Shown piece by piece: positions 29,112 through 37,900 of a stretch of DNA of 64,000 nucleotides. The position numbers were made by a program, and so were the translations under genes. This DNA is from JBJSXJ01 sp044235425. Lineage in GTDB: Bacteria; Planctomycetota; Planctomycetia; Pirellulales; Pirellulaceae. The stretch is from NCBI GenBank assembly GCA_044235425.1, contig JBIIHW010000028.1, forward strand, positions 9,395 to 73,394, read 5' to 3'. Positions within the stretch are counted from its first letter, which is position 1. Every line of letters starts with the position of its first letter. The notes under the pieces were generated by a model. That model was not told where the DNA came from. It saw only the letters and a program-made list of their open reading frames with translations, and ran no database searches.

Positions 29112-29513
29112 ATGGATCTGGCCGGGAAACGGGATCGCTGGATGCGGCGAGTGGATCAGGTGAGTATCGCCATTCTGACCTCGGCAGGACTGCTCCTGCT
29201 CCTCAGTCATTGGTGTTATCGAGGTGCATTATCGGGGCGTTATCTGGAATTTGATGCCGCTACCGATGATCAGCTGCCCAAATTCATGGTGAGTGTCAAT
29301 CAAGCGGACTGGCCGGAATTAATGTTATTGCCCGGCATCGGAGAAACGATGGCTCGACGCATTGTGGACTGGCGCGATCGTCAAGGACCGTTTCGGGCAG
29401 TGGCGGATTTGGAGCAAGTGCCCGGTATTGGCAGTCGCACGGCACAACGGATCGCCGCTCAAATCTCCTTCGAAATCACCCCCGCCGTGCGCGAGGCGGA
29501 CGAATCACGGTGA
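29112..29513 (+). CDS. ComEA-like membrane-anchored helix-hairpin-helix DNA-binding protein
   Basis: The product has about 133 residues: one transmembrane helix (VSIAILTSAGLLLLLSHW), then two helix-hairpin-helix motifs, MLLPGIGETMARRIVDWRD and LEQVPGIGSRTAQRIAAQI, preceded by VSVNQADWPEL. This matches ComEA-type proteins, which bind DNA outside the inner membrane during uptake. A GTG at 29100 is an alternative start with GGGG 8 nt upstream. No other competence gene is nearby; it lies 62 bp before uvrB, so a role in DNA repair is possible but unproven. Confidence 0.8.
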   Translation: MDLAGKRDRWMRRVDQVSIAILTSAGLLLLLSHWCYRGALSGRYLEFDAATDDQLPKFMVSVNQADWPELMLLPGIGETMARRIVDWRDRQGPFRAVADLEQVPGIGSRTAQRIAAQISFEITPAVREADESR

Positions 29514-29575
29514 TCAACAGCTAGAGAAACAACGAGCCGAACATTCGGCTCACGCAATGTCACGAGGGGCAAACG

Positions 29576-31675
29576 GTGTCGGATTTAATCCAACGAAATG
29601 CAGGCGCGGAATATCAGCTCTGTAGTGCTTTTCAACCCGCCGGCGATCAGCCGCAGGCGATCGAAGCACTGACTCATGGTTTGCAGCAAGGGAAACGCCA
29701 CCAAGTGTTACTGGGCGTGACGGGTTCGGGCAAAACGTTCACGATGGCTAACGTCATCCAGCGACTACGTCGCCCGGCCCTCGTCATCTCACACAACAAA
29801 ACGCTCGCTGCCCAGCTCTATGCAGAATTCAAGGAGTTCTTCCCGCACAACGCCGTTCATTACTTCGTGAGTTATTACGACTATTATCAACCCGAGGCTT
29901 ATATTCCGCAGCGCGACATCTACATTGAAAAAGATGCCTCCATCAACGATCAAATCGATCGTTTACGACTGGCTGCCACAAGTGCTTTGGTTAGTCGCCG
30001 CGACGTGGTGATTGTCGCCAGCGTCTCCAGCATCTACGGTTTGGGATCACCGGATGACTATAAGGAAATGATGGTACCGGTCATTCGCGGAGGCACTTTG
30101 GACCGCGACGATCTGCTGCGGCGGTTAATCGATATTCAATACGACCGCAACGACGCCAACTTTGAACGCGGCAAATTCCGCGTCCGCGGCGATTGCGTGG
30201 AAATCTGGCCGTCGTATGAGGAGTTTGCCTATCGCATCGAACTCTGGGGCGACGAAGTCGATCAGCTCGCCTACATCAACCCACTCACCGGTGACATTCT
30301 CAGTCGCCAGCAAGAACTTTTCATTTACCCCGCTAAACACTTCGTGCTTCCCGAGTCTCGCATCGAACGCGCCGTCGCGGAAATCAAAGCGGAACTGGAT
30401 GAACGACTCATCGTACTACGCGAACAGGGCAAACTGCTTGAAGCTCAGCGGCTGAACGCTCGCACGCGCTTCGATATAGAGATGCTCACCGAAGTGGGAT
30501 ATTGTCCGGGTGTGGAGAATTACAGTCGCCCACTCTCTGGCCGCCCACCCGGATCCGCCCCTTATACGCTTTATGATTTTTTCCCGAGTGACTTCCTGCT
30601 GTTCGTCGACGAATCGCATGTGACGGTTTCTCAAATTCGAGCGATGTACTTTGGTGACCGTAATCGCAAAGTCACGTTGGTGGAACATGGATTTCGACTC
30701 CCCAGCGCACTCGACAATCGCCCCATGACGTTCGAGGAGTGGGAAAACAAAGTACCGCAAGCGGTTTACGTTTCAGCCACTCCTGGTGACTACGAATTGG
30801 AAAAAACGGGCGGCGAAGTGGTCGAGCAGATTATTCGTCCGACGGGACTGCTCGACCCCATCATCGAAGTGTCACCGGCCCAGGGACAAGTCGCCCACTT
30901 GGTGGAGCAGATCCATGAACGGACGGCGGTGAAAGAGCGAGTCTTAGTGACAACGCTTACCAAACGCATGGCGGAGGATCTGGCGGATTACCTGAGCAAG
31001 AAGGGAATCGCCTGTCAGTGGCTGCACAGTGAACTAGATGCGTTTGAACGTGTTGAGCTACTGCGGGACTTGCGGACCGGAAAATTTGACGTGCTCGTCG
31101 GCGTCAATCTGCTGCGTGAAGGCCTCGATCTGCCCGAAGTATCGCTCGTCGCGATCCTCGATGCGGACAAGGAAGGCTTTCTCCGCAGCGAGACGTCGCT
31201 CATCCAAACCATCGGCCGCTCGGCCCGTAACGTCAACGCCAAAGTCATTTTGTATGGTGATAAAGTGACGGATTCGATGCAGCGTGCCATCGAGGAAACT
31301 CGGCGGCGGCGAGCGGTGCAGGAAGAGTACAACCGCCAGCATGGGATCACTCCGGAAACGGTGCGCAAGAACATTCGCGCCGGGATTGAAGCTGAGGTTG
31401 CCGCTCACCAACAGGCCAACGCCGCCGTTGGTCGCTCGTCCGACACGCAGTACATCACCGAAGAGTTTCTCACGGAGCTGGAAGGTGAAATGTTGGAAGC
31501 GGCGGAGAAGCTGGAATTTGAGCGGGCGGCGGCGCTACGCGACCGCATCACAAAGATGCGCGAGGCGATGGGCCGCCCGGTGGACGAAGTCGACGTGAAG
31601 ACCCCGCGCCGCGGCGGTCGAGGTCGCGGCGGCGGCCAGAGCGGCCGGCAAAAAGTCCCACGGCCCAAGCGGTGA
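29576..31675 (+). CDS. uvrB: Excinuclease ABC subunit B
   Basis: UvrB is the damage-verifying helicase-like subunit of nucleotide excision repair. The 699-residue product has Walker A GVTGSGKT, the DNA-clamping beta-hairpin region YYDYYQPEAYIPQRD, DESHVTVSQIRAMY (motif II), helicase motifs LREGLDLPEV and IQTIGRSARN, and the C-terminal UVR domain (LEGEMLEAAEKLEFERAAAL) that contacts UvrC. The last 25 residues are Arg/Gly-rich. The start is a GTG with GAGGGG about 8 nt upstream. Confidence 0.97.
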   Translation: MSDLIQRNAGAEYQLCSAFQPAGDQPQAIEALTHGLQQGKRHQVLLGVTGSGKTFTMANVIQRLRRPALVISHNKTLAAQLYAEFKEFFPHNAVHYFVSYYDYYQPEAYIPQRDIYIEKDASINDQIDRLRLAATSALVSRRDVVIVASVSSIYGLGSPDDYKEMMVPVIRGGTLDRDDLLRRLIDIQYDRNDANFERGKFRVRGDCVEIWPSYEEFAYRIELWGDEVDQLAYINPLTGDILSRQQELFIYPAKHFVLPESRIERAVAEIKAELDERLIVLREQGKLLEAQRLNARTRFDIEMLTEVGYCPGVENYSRPLSGRPPGSAPYTLYDFFPSDFLLFVDESHVTVSQIRAMYFGDRNRKVTLVEHGFRLPSALDNRPMTFEEWENKVPQAVYVSATPGDYELEKTGGEVVEQIIRPTGLLDPIIEVSPAQGQVAHLVEQIHERTAVKERVLVTTLTKRMAEDLADYLSKKGIACQWLHSELDAFERVELLRDLRTGKFDVLVGVNLLREGLDLPEVSLVAILDADKEGFLRSETSLIQTIGRSARNVNAKVILYGDKVTDSMQRAIEETRRRRAVQEEYNRQHGITPETVRKNIRAGIEAEVAAHQQANAAVGRSSDTQYITEEFLTELEGEMLEAAEKLEFERAAALRDRITKMREAMGRPVDEVDVKTPRRGGRGRGGGQSGRQKVPRPKR

Positions 31676-32183
31676 CGTCGAGGCAATTCGGCAATGCCAT
31701 CGATCCATGCCGCATCGTTCATAGAGCCCACCTCGACTCCCTACGCTTCCTGTATGTTGTATACCCCTTGCAAAGATCGCGGAGTTTTATCGTCGGCGTA
31801 GCTTCCTCACACTCTGTGCCCTCCGTGACTCTGTGTTTCATAAATCCCTAGAACTTCTCGCTCAGCAAATTCCCCCAGAATCGCGACGTGATGACATCAA
31901 CGCCGCGCTGGCAAGTCGCTCGCCACGCATCACCAAGGCCACGGCTCCGCCGTTCCGGATTTCAATGTGAGAACAGGTCGGTGCGCCGATTACCAGGGAC
32001 TTCATCCCTGGCTATCCAATGCCATCGCTCCGCGACTTCGGACGCACTATTTTGATGTTTGCGTCTGCGATGTTAAATCCTGGCCCTGTGCTGAAACCGC
32101 GCTCCGCCGTTCGTTGCGTCGTCGCTACGTCTCGTCCCTCGACTGCGCTCTCGACGCACTCACTGGCCGGCTGCCGGTTCTGT
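31676..32183. other. Intergenic region at the left edge of the DGR cluster
   Basis: This 508-bp gap holds the left 102-bp direct repeat (31786-31887) and the region downstream of the first FGE gene. The GGCTCCGCCGTTC motif near 31943 also occurs near 5949. No gene was recognised. Confidence 0.5.
31786..31887 (+). repeat. Left copy of a 102-bp direct repeat flanking the DGR cluster
   Basis: The sequence from TTTATCGTCGGCGTAG to CCCAGAATCGCGAC matches 41078-41179 at 101 of 102 positions (single C/T difference at position 17). Both copies are in the same orientation and enclose the whole DGR cluster. Confidence 0.97.
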
Positions 32184-33089
32184 TCAGCCTGCCTGAACTC
32201 GGACGCAGCGAAAGCCCAGGGAGCCGCTCCGGGGGCCCGGAACGATCGCGGGGCGAGAGGCCGAGCGCGCGCTCCGCGCGTCGCCGTCCCAGCCACCGCC
32301 CCGAATGAGCCGAGCCGCGCCTGGCTTTGACGGTCCCACGGGATCGCTTACGGCCTTGGACGTATAAGTTCGCTTGCCATCTTCACACCACTCCCAAACA
32401 TTGCCGAGCATGTCGTAAAGTCCATAGTTGTTTGGCTTCTTCTTGGCAACTTTGCGACTTCCTGCACGAGTATGTTGATATTGCTTTTCCGACCAATCAG
32501 ATGAGTCCCACCCATCGCTTAAGTCAAAATTGACGCCTGAATTCCCGCCATACCACGCAATGGAATCAAGCACGGGTGCAAAGTTTTTTCCGATCATTTC
32601 CATCTCACCGGCATAGGTGGCGGTGGTCGTTCCACCACGGCAAGCGTATTCCCATCGTGATTCCGTTGGTAACGCCAAGCAGAGCCCCGGTATCAATTCG
32701 TTGATTCGTTCCACAAAGTTCTGGCAGTCCTGCCATGACACTTGCTCCACAGGTCGCTCATCATCGGGAAAACGACTGGGGTTCTCTGGCATCACCGCTC
32801 TCCACAGCCCCTGAGTGCACGGTGTATCGAAGATCCAAAAACCATTGGAAATCGTCACCTCATGAAGCGGTCCTTCGTCGTCATATCGGCCCGCTTCGGA
32901 TATTGGTGAGCCCATTGTGAACGTCGCCGGTGGCAGCCACCGCATACGCTGAGTAACGAGAGTCGCATCCAACGGCAGTGAAAACTCAACAAACACACCG
33001 TAGCGGTCCTGTCCCCAGCCCGAAGCCCAGCGCGGTGGATGACCATGCGCCAAGGGATGATCAATCGATCGAGTGCTTAGTGGAACCAT
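32184..33089 (-). CDS. FGE-sulfatase (SUMF1/EgtB/PvdO-type) domain protein, DGR target 1
   Basis: The 301-residue product is one FGE-sulfatase domain, a C-type-lectin-like fold: MRWLPPATFTMGSPISEAGR, FDTPCTQGLWRAVM, VSWQDCQNFVERI, LPTESRWEYACRGG, YGLYDMLGNVWEWCEDG and the C-terminal RLIRGGGW...LGFRCVRVQ. Residues 256-299 are encoded by variable repeat 1. In DGR targets this fold displays a diversified ligand-binding face, so binding rather than formylglycine formation is likely. A match to the catalytic Cys pair of true FGE was not evident. It follows the template repeat and RT in the same orientation. No good Shine-Dalgarno precedes the ATG at 33089. Confidence 0.88.
   Translation of the reverse strand: MVPLSTRSIDHPLAHGHPPRWASGWGQDRYGVFVEFSLPLDATLVTQRMRWLPPATFTMGSPISEAGRYDDEGPLHEVTISNGFWIFDTPCTQGLWRAVMPENPSRFPDDERPVEQVSWQDCQNFVERINELIPGLCLALPTESRWEYACRGGTTTATYAGEMEMIGKNFAPVLDSIAWYGGNSGVNFDLSDGWDSSDWSEKQYQHTRAGSRKVAKKKPNNYGLYDMLGNVWEWCEDGKRTYTSKAVSDPVGPSKPGAARLIRGGGWDGDARSARSASRPAIVPGPRSGSLGFRCVRVQAG
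32194..32325 (-). repeat. DGR variable repeat 1 (VR1)
   Basis: This is the 3' end of the first FGE gene, aligned to the template repeat at a fixed offset of 1,050 bp. Nineteen positions differ from the template, and every one is a T on the + strand of the template (A on the coding strand). In the central 80 nt, 15 of 20 template adenines are changed and 0 of 60 other bases. The encoded core changes from WNDNARNARSAYRNAIDPGN (template) to WDGDARSARSASRPAIVPGP. Confidence 0.93.
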
Positions 33090-33184
33090 AAGAAAAAGTT
33101 CACTTCAAAAAAGCGGCCTGCCGGCGAGTGTTCACCCGCGCATCCACGAAGGCTACTAGCACACCGGAGGCCATTTGGTTTTCG

Positions 33185-33202
33185 CCGGTGATCTCTCACC
33201 GG
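33185..33202. other. Perfect hairpin just 3' of the template repeat
   Basis: CCGGTGA and TCACCGG form a 7-bp stem with a TCTC loop, 42 nt past the coding-strand 3' end of the template repeat. It may cap or structure the template RNA; DGRs often have hairpins near the repeats, though usually downstream of VR. Confidence 0.45.
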
Positions 33203-33243
33203 ACTGGATGACCGTCTGTTCAAATGCGAAATCCATCGCAGGC

Positions 33244-33375
33244 TGAATTCGGACGCAGCGAAAGCCCAGGTTGTCGTTCCGGTTGCCCGGATCGATCGCG
33301 TTGCGATAGGCCGAGCGCGCGTTCCGCGCGTTGTCGTTCCAGCTACCGCCCCGAATGAGCCGATCCGCGTCTTGC
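33244..33375 (-). repeat. DGR template repeat (TR), non-coding
   Basis: This repeat lies between the RT gene and FGE target 1. On the coding strand it resembles the 3' end of an FGE gene rich in AAC codons (WNDNARNARSAYRNAIDPGN, then NLGFRCVRIQ). It has no start codon: a TGA at 33381-33383 closes the frame just upstream, and the frame runs on to a TAG at 33156-33158. AAC-rich templates are typical of DGRs because adenine mutagenesis of AAC reaches many residues without making stops. It is the inferred RNA template for the RT, and the source of both variable repeats. Confidence 0.93.
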
Positions 33376-33400
33376 GACGCTCACCCAAAGGTGAATCGTA

Positions 33401-34420
33401 TCAACCCTCATCACATGCCTCCAGTACCGGCACTCGAGCTAATTGCAAACGGCGCCAACCGGCACTGTCCGCATGAATAACAATGCCCAAAGCCGCCGAA
33501 TATCCACTCTGTAACTGATTTGCACTGATCTCCCCACGACAAAAACGTGACTCCCAGCGAGTGCGCGCGGCCGCATACAACTGGCGACGGCGTTGGGTCA
33601 ACAGAATTGTTCCCGGAAGCACTCGATACCCACAAAACGTGACCCCTGAGGTAGAGCGATTGACCTGACAATGCTCATGAAGGCTCAAACAAAGCTGATC
33701 GTGCAAGAAAATTCGACACCGTACGACCGCCTGCTGGGCTTCCTCCTTTGAATCGCACCAAAAAACCGTATCGTCCATATATCGAACAAGGCCTCGAACG
33801 CCAATAGTCTCCAAAAGATAACGATCGAGGGCATTGAGATAGTAGTTTGCAAAATGCTGCGAGGTTAATGCACCAATGGGCAACCCTTTTCCAGGCGCTG
33901 CTGCATGAGAGTCTATTACCTTTTGAATCAAGTTCTGTAGAGAAGGGTCCTGGAATTTTTTCTTGACCATTTGAAAAAGGATGGAATGATCAATTCCTGG
34001 AAAGTACTGACGAACATCAATTTTGGCGTACCAGGGAAACCGCCGACAGTGCGTCTGCGCTCGCTGTACGGCCGCGATTGCACCCTTACCAACACGACAG
34101 GCATAGGTATCGTCTATCAAAGCTCGGTCTAGAACTGGCCCTATGTGGTGAATTAACGCATGATGCAGAATTCGCTCTCTAAAGATCGGTGCATGAATAG
34201 TGCGAAGTTTGGGATCGAAGATTTGAAACGTCGTGGTTTGGCCAAGTCGGATTGTGTTGTGCAAAATCTCAATCGACAGTTGCCTGATTTGCTCATCGAA
34301 GTCATCGAAGAATCGTCGTACTTGTTCACGATCACGCTTACCTCTCGCAGCGAGAAAGCTGGCATGACAAAGCGTCCCCCAATCCGCGATGTCTCTATTT
34401 GTTAGTCTCGATCGCTTCAT
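33401..34420 (-). CDS. DGR reverse transcriptase
   Basis: The 339-residue product has RT motifs in order: an N-terminal region (LRTIHAPIFRERILHHALI), motif A with Asp135 (WYAKIDVRQYFPGID), GLPIGALTSQHFANYYLN at 179-196, catalytic YMDD at 214-217 (LVRYMDDTVFW), and FCGYRVLPG. The IGxxxSQ form in place of the QGxxxSP of retroviral or group II RTs is a DGR hallmark. No maturase or endonuclease domain follows, so a group II intron is excluded. It would copy TR RNA to adenine-mutagenised cDNA. Its start overlaps the HRDC gene by 26 bp, implying coupled translation. Confidence 0.95.
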   Translation of the reverse strand: MKRSRLTNRDIADWGTLCHASFLAARGKRDREQVRRFFDDFDEQIRQLSIEILHNTIRLGQTTTFQIFDPKLRTIHAPIFRERILHHALIHHIGPVLDRALIDDTYACRVGKGAIAAVQRAQTHCRRFPWYAKIDVRQYFPGIDHSILFQMVKKKFQDPSLQNLIQKVIDSHAAAPGKGLPIGALTSQHFANYYLNALDRYLLETIGVRGLVRYMDDTVFWCDSKEEAQQAVVRCRIFLHDQLCLSLHEHCQVNRSTSGVTFCGYRVLPGTILLTQRRRQLYAAARTRWESRFCRGEISANQLQSGYSAALGIVIHADSAGWRRLQLARVPVLEACDEG

Positions 34421-34889
34421 TGCTTTGTTTTGCTGTGTTCTCTGGAAAAAAATCCCGTAACAACGCGAGAAACGGCGCTCCGTACTTGGTCACTTTTGCG
34501 ACACCTACGCCGGGGATTTTTTGCATGGCGGTAGCAGTCACGATTCGGCCACGAACCATGTTGGCCATTTGTTCGTTGTTGAATATTGAAAAAGCTGGAA
34601 CGCTGTCCTTCTCCGCAAGCGTGCGCCTGAGGTCCCGCAGCTTGGCGTAGACGGTAAAATCTTCCGCATTTAGTATTTCACGATAATCAATGCCTTGCTT
34701 ACCGCGCGCTGTAGGAACGGGAATATCTTCGGCGGAGTAATGAACGCAGAGAGCCCAATAACTGTTTTCGCCAGCGGAAACAAACTCTCGTTGCACATTC
34801 AAAATACGATTGCCTACAAGAAACCGATTGAGTTCTTCAACTCGTTTACCAGAGTCCGTCGCAGGGATGTAAAAAAACTGAAACTGCAT
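34395..34889 (-). CDS. HRDC-domain protein, probable DGR accessory factor
   Basis: The 164-residue product has an N-terminal part of about 75 residues (MQFQFFYIPATDSGKRVEEL, with AEDIPVP) that is similar to nothing I can name. An HRDC domain covers about 78-147 (VYAKLRDLRRTLAEKDSVPA, FSIFNNEQMANMVR, MQKIPGVGVAKVTKYGAPFL). HRDC domains bind nucleic acids in RecQ helicases and RNase D, and HRDC proteins are known to replace Avd as the accessory gene in some DGRs. No Avd-like four-helix protein is present, which fits that role. AAAGG lies 6 nt before the ATG. It overlaps the RT gene. Confidence 0.85.
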   Translation of the reverse strand: MQFQFFYIPATDSGKRVEELNRFLVGNRILNVQREFVSAGENSYWALCVHYSAEDIPVPTARGKQGIDYREILNAEDFTVYAKLRDLRRTLAEKDSVPAFSIFNNEQMANMVRGRIVTATAMQKIPGVGVAKVTKYGAPFLALLRDFFPENTAKQSNEAIETNK

Positions 34890-34941
34890 GCTGAACCTTT
34901 CGACTTTGAATCCGATTTGCCCATTGTTATCGCTGATTTGC

Positions 34942-37900
34942 TCATGGCTGGCTGGGTACTGTGGGCACGTGAATACAGCGAAAGCCGATCAGGTTACTGC
35001 GAGTGACTGGAAAGGCTTTATCGCGCGCGGCGGACTGGGAGTTTCGCATCTTAGCCCGCCAGCCGCCGCCGCGGATTACTCGCTCCCCGTCCCCATCTGA
35101 CGGCCCCACGGGATTGACCACCGGCTCCACACCATACTCCCGCGGCCGATCCTGACACCATTCCCACACGTTGCCGTGCATATCAAATAGCCCCCACGAG
35201 TTCGCGGCAAAAGTGCCTACCGCGCAGGTCCCAGCGTCCACGTTCCGTGACTCGACGTGGGCCACGCCTTGAGTCGGTCGGTCGCCCCACGACCAACGCG
35301 TCTGCGACCCAGCGAGGCACGCATATTCCCATTGGGCTTCGGTCGGCAGCCGCAGATTTAATCCAGGAACGCGCGCCGACAGTCGCTGCATGAACTCCTG
35401 GCTTTCTTGCCAGGATACGTTTTCCACCGGACGTTGCCCGCCGGGAAACTGGCTGGGATTGTGATCCCGAACGGTACTCCATAACGCCTGAGTCACCGGG
35501 GTATCGAACATCCAAAACCCGTCCGTGATCGTCACCTCATGTTGCGGAGCGGCGTTTACAACCGGCGACGACTCAGGATCGTCATCGCCCATTCGAAATC
35601 GGCCTGGCGGAATCCAGCGTAGCCGCTGCACAACGACCGCCCCGCCCTCCAGCTCCACCGCAAACTCGCTCCATAACCCCAATCGATCGCGACCGATCGC
35701 CGTCGCCCAAGTTGGCTGAATGAAGCGCTCCAGTTCGACCTCCAATAAATCCGTCTCGACGCGCAGCCTGGGCGCCTTGGGAATTTCACAAATTGGGCTG
35801 TCGCCCAATTGAATCGTGATGCGCCGTACGTCGCTGCGAGTCTTTTCGTCGGGTCGCTGCTCCGCTACGCTCCCCCTCCTCAAAGCCTCTCGCTCCGCCG
35901 GCTCCGCCACCCCCTGGTCTTGAACTCGGACGCAGCGAAAGCCCAGGCTGCCGTCCCGGTCGCCCGGATCGATCGCGAAGCGAGAGGCCGAGCGCGCGTG
36001 CCGCGCGTTGTCGTACCAGCTACCGCCCCGAATGAGCCGATCCGCGCCTGGTGCCATGGGGCCGACTGGATCGGTTATGGGTTGGTCGTCATAGCGGCGT
36101 TGTCCGTCCATACACCACTCCCTGACATTTCCATGCATTTCGAAGAGCCCCCAGGGGTTGGCGGGCAAGCTGCCAACCGGTACCGTCTTTTGCCGATAGA
36201 GCCCCTTAGAACCATTCGAATAGGGGTAGTTGCCATCGTAATTCACCTGCTCAGGTGTGATCTGATTGCCATACGAGAACGGGGTAACTGTCCCGGCGCG
36301 GCAGGCATATTCCCACTGCGCTTCGGTGGGTAAGGCAAAACTGGAATCCGGAACCAACTTGGAGAGCTGGGTGACAAACTGCTGACAGTCATGCCACGTG
36401 ACCCGCTCCACAGGCAAACGGTCACCCGAAAATCGGCTGGGATTCTTGCCGATCACCGCGCGCCACAACTCTTGCGTTACAGCGGTGTCAAACATCCAGT
36501 ATCCTTGGCTGATCGTGACCACGTGCTGTGGCCCTTCATCCGAAAATCGCTCAGATTCTGTCACCGGCGATCCCATGCGAAACTGGCCCGCTGGAATCCA
36601 GCGTAAACGCTGCACGACTTCCCCACGTTTGCCATCGGGAACCGCGATTTCACTCCAAGGACCGCATTGATCAGTCCCCCAACGTCGTGCCCAGGCCGGC
36701 GGCGTTCCCGTTTTCCAAAACCTCGGTTCCGGCCTGTCATCGTCAGCCCATACCACCAACGTATCGTTCGACGACCGCACATCGCATAACCAATGCTCCT
36801 GCTCGAATGGGCGCGCCAGCCCGCTTGACTCCTTCTCTCGGAACGTCAACCAGCCGTGCTGCTGGCAGAGCTGCAGGTCGCGCACTGGTCCAGCCGGTAA
36901 CTCGCGCGGATCGCCTTCCAGTAGCCGCTGATGATGATGGACCTGTCGGTGTAAACGGCGCAGCGGCTGATGACGAGCGAGAGCTTGCTCAGGCAATATC
37001 GCCGTTGTTCGCGCCAGCCAGTCCAGCAAGGAATCGTCGCGCAAGCCCGCCACTTGAGACGCCAGTACCGATTGCCAGCGCCGTGCATCCTCCGCGTCCA
37101 CCCGAGGCAATAACGCCTCCGAATCCGCATCCAAACCCCAGATCTCACTGATCCAAACCTCCGGCGCAAGTTCTCGCCGCCACGAGCGAACGATTTCCAA
37201 AACCTGCCGACGCTCCTCCGCGGAAACGGTCGCGAAGCCCGACATCTGCTCGGGATCAGGAGTTGCCGCTCGATGATGCTTACTGAGCAAACGCGCATCT
37301 TGCCAGAAGTCCGATTCCAGTGAAGCATCCGCGGCAGATTCAACCATTTTGCGCACGGCGCGCAAGAGCCCAGGCTCAATCCGACGGAACGGTGACAGCA
37401 ACCGAAATAAACGATCGACGAGTTCGCGGCGTGCCGCCGGACTTTCACAACTTTGTGCGAGTGCCAGCTTTTGCCAAGGAATGATGTCCAGCTTGCTTCG
37501 TAACGCGGCAGAGACGCGCTGCGGCGAACAAGGTACCACAACCAGCGCCTGCCCGCCCTGCCGCGTTAACTGGTCCGCCCAGTCCAGCCAGACCTTGGAA
37601 CCACGACCAGGAAGCAGCGCGCCGAGATCGCCGAGCACCACGATGGGCACATGCGGCTCTGGCAGTCGGTATTCCCCCAAGCCTCTTCCGGGAACGATCG
37701 ATCGCAGGCTGTCCAGCAGCTCATCATAGACAGCCAACTGGACCGCACCGTGCGGAAGTAGCTTTTGTAGCTGCTGCTGAAAATAGCGCTGATCCTCAAG
37801 AAACGGAATCAAATGCTGACTGCGATCCAAAATCAATTGCACGCCATCTCCCCAGCGCCGAACGGACTGACGAGGAACATGGTCTAGGAATTGGCCGGTC

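Noticed and set aside
33401..34420. Retron or group II intron reverse transcriptase.
   Set aside because: There is no maturase/endonuclease region or msr/msd-like RNA, and the TR/VR pairs with adenine-only differences identify a DGR.
35014..35100. The C-terminal FGE end of the 1,137-residue protein as a third variable repeat.
   Set aside because: It shares the RVIRGGGW...GFRC pattern, but differs from the TR at many non-adenine positions, so it is a paralogous domain, not a homing target.
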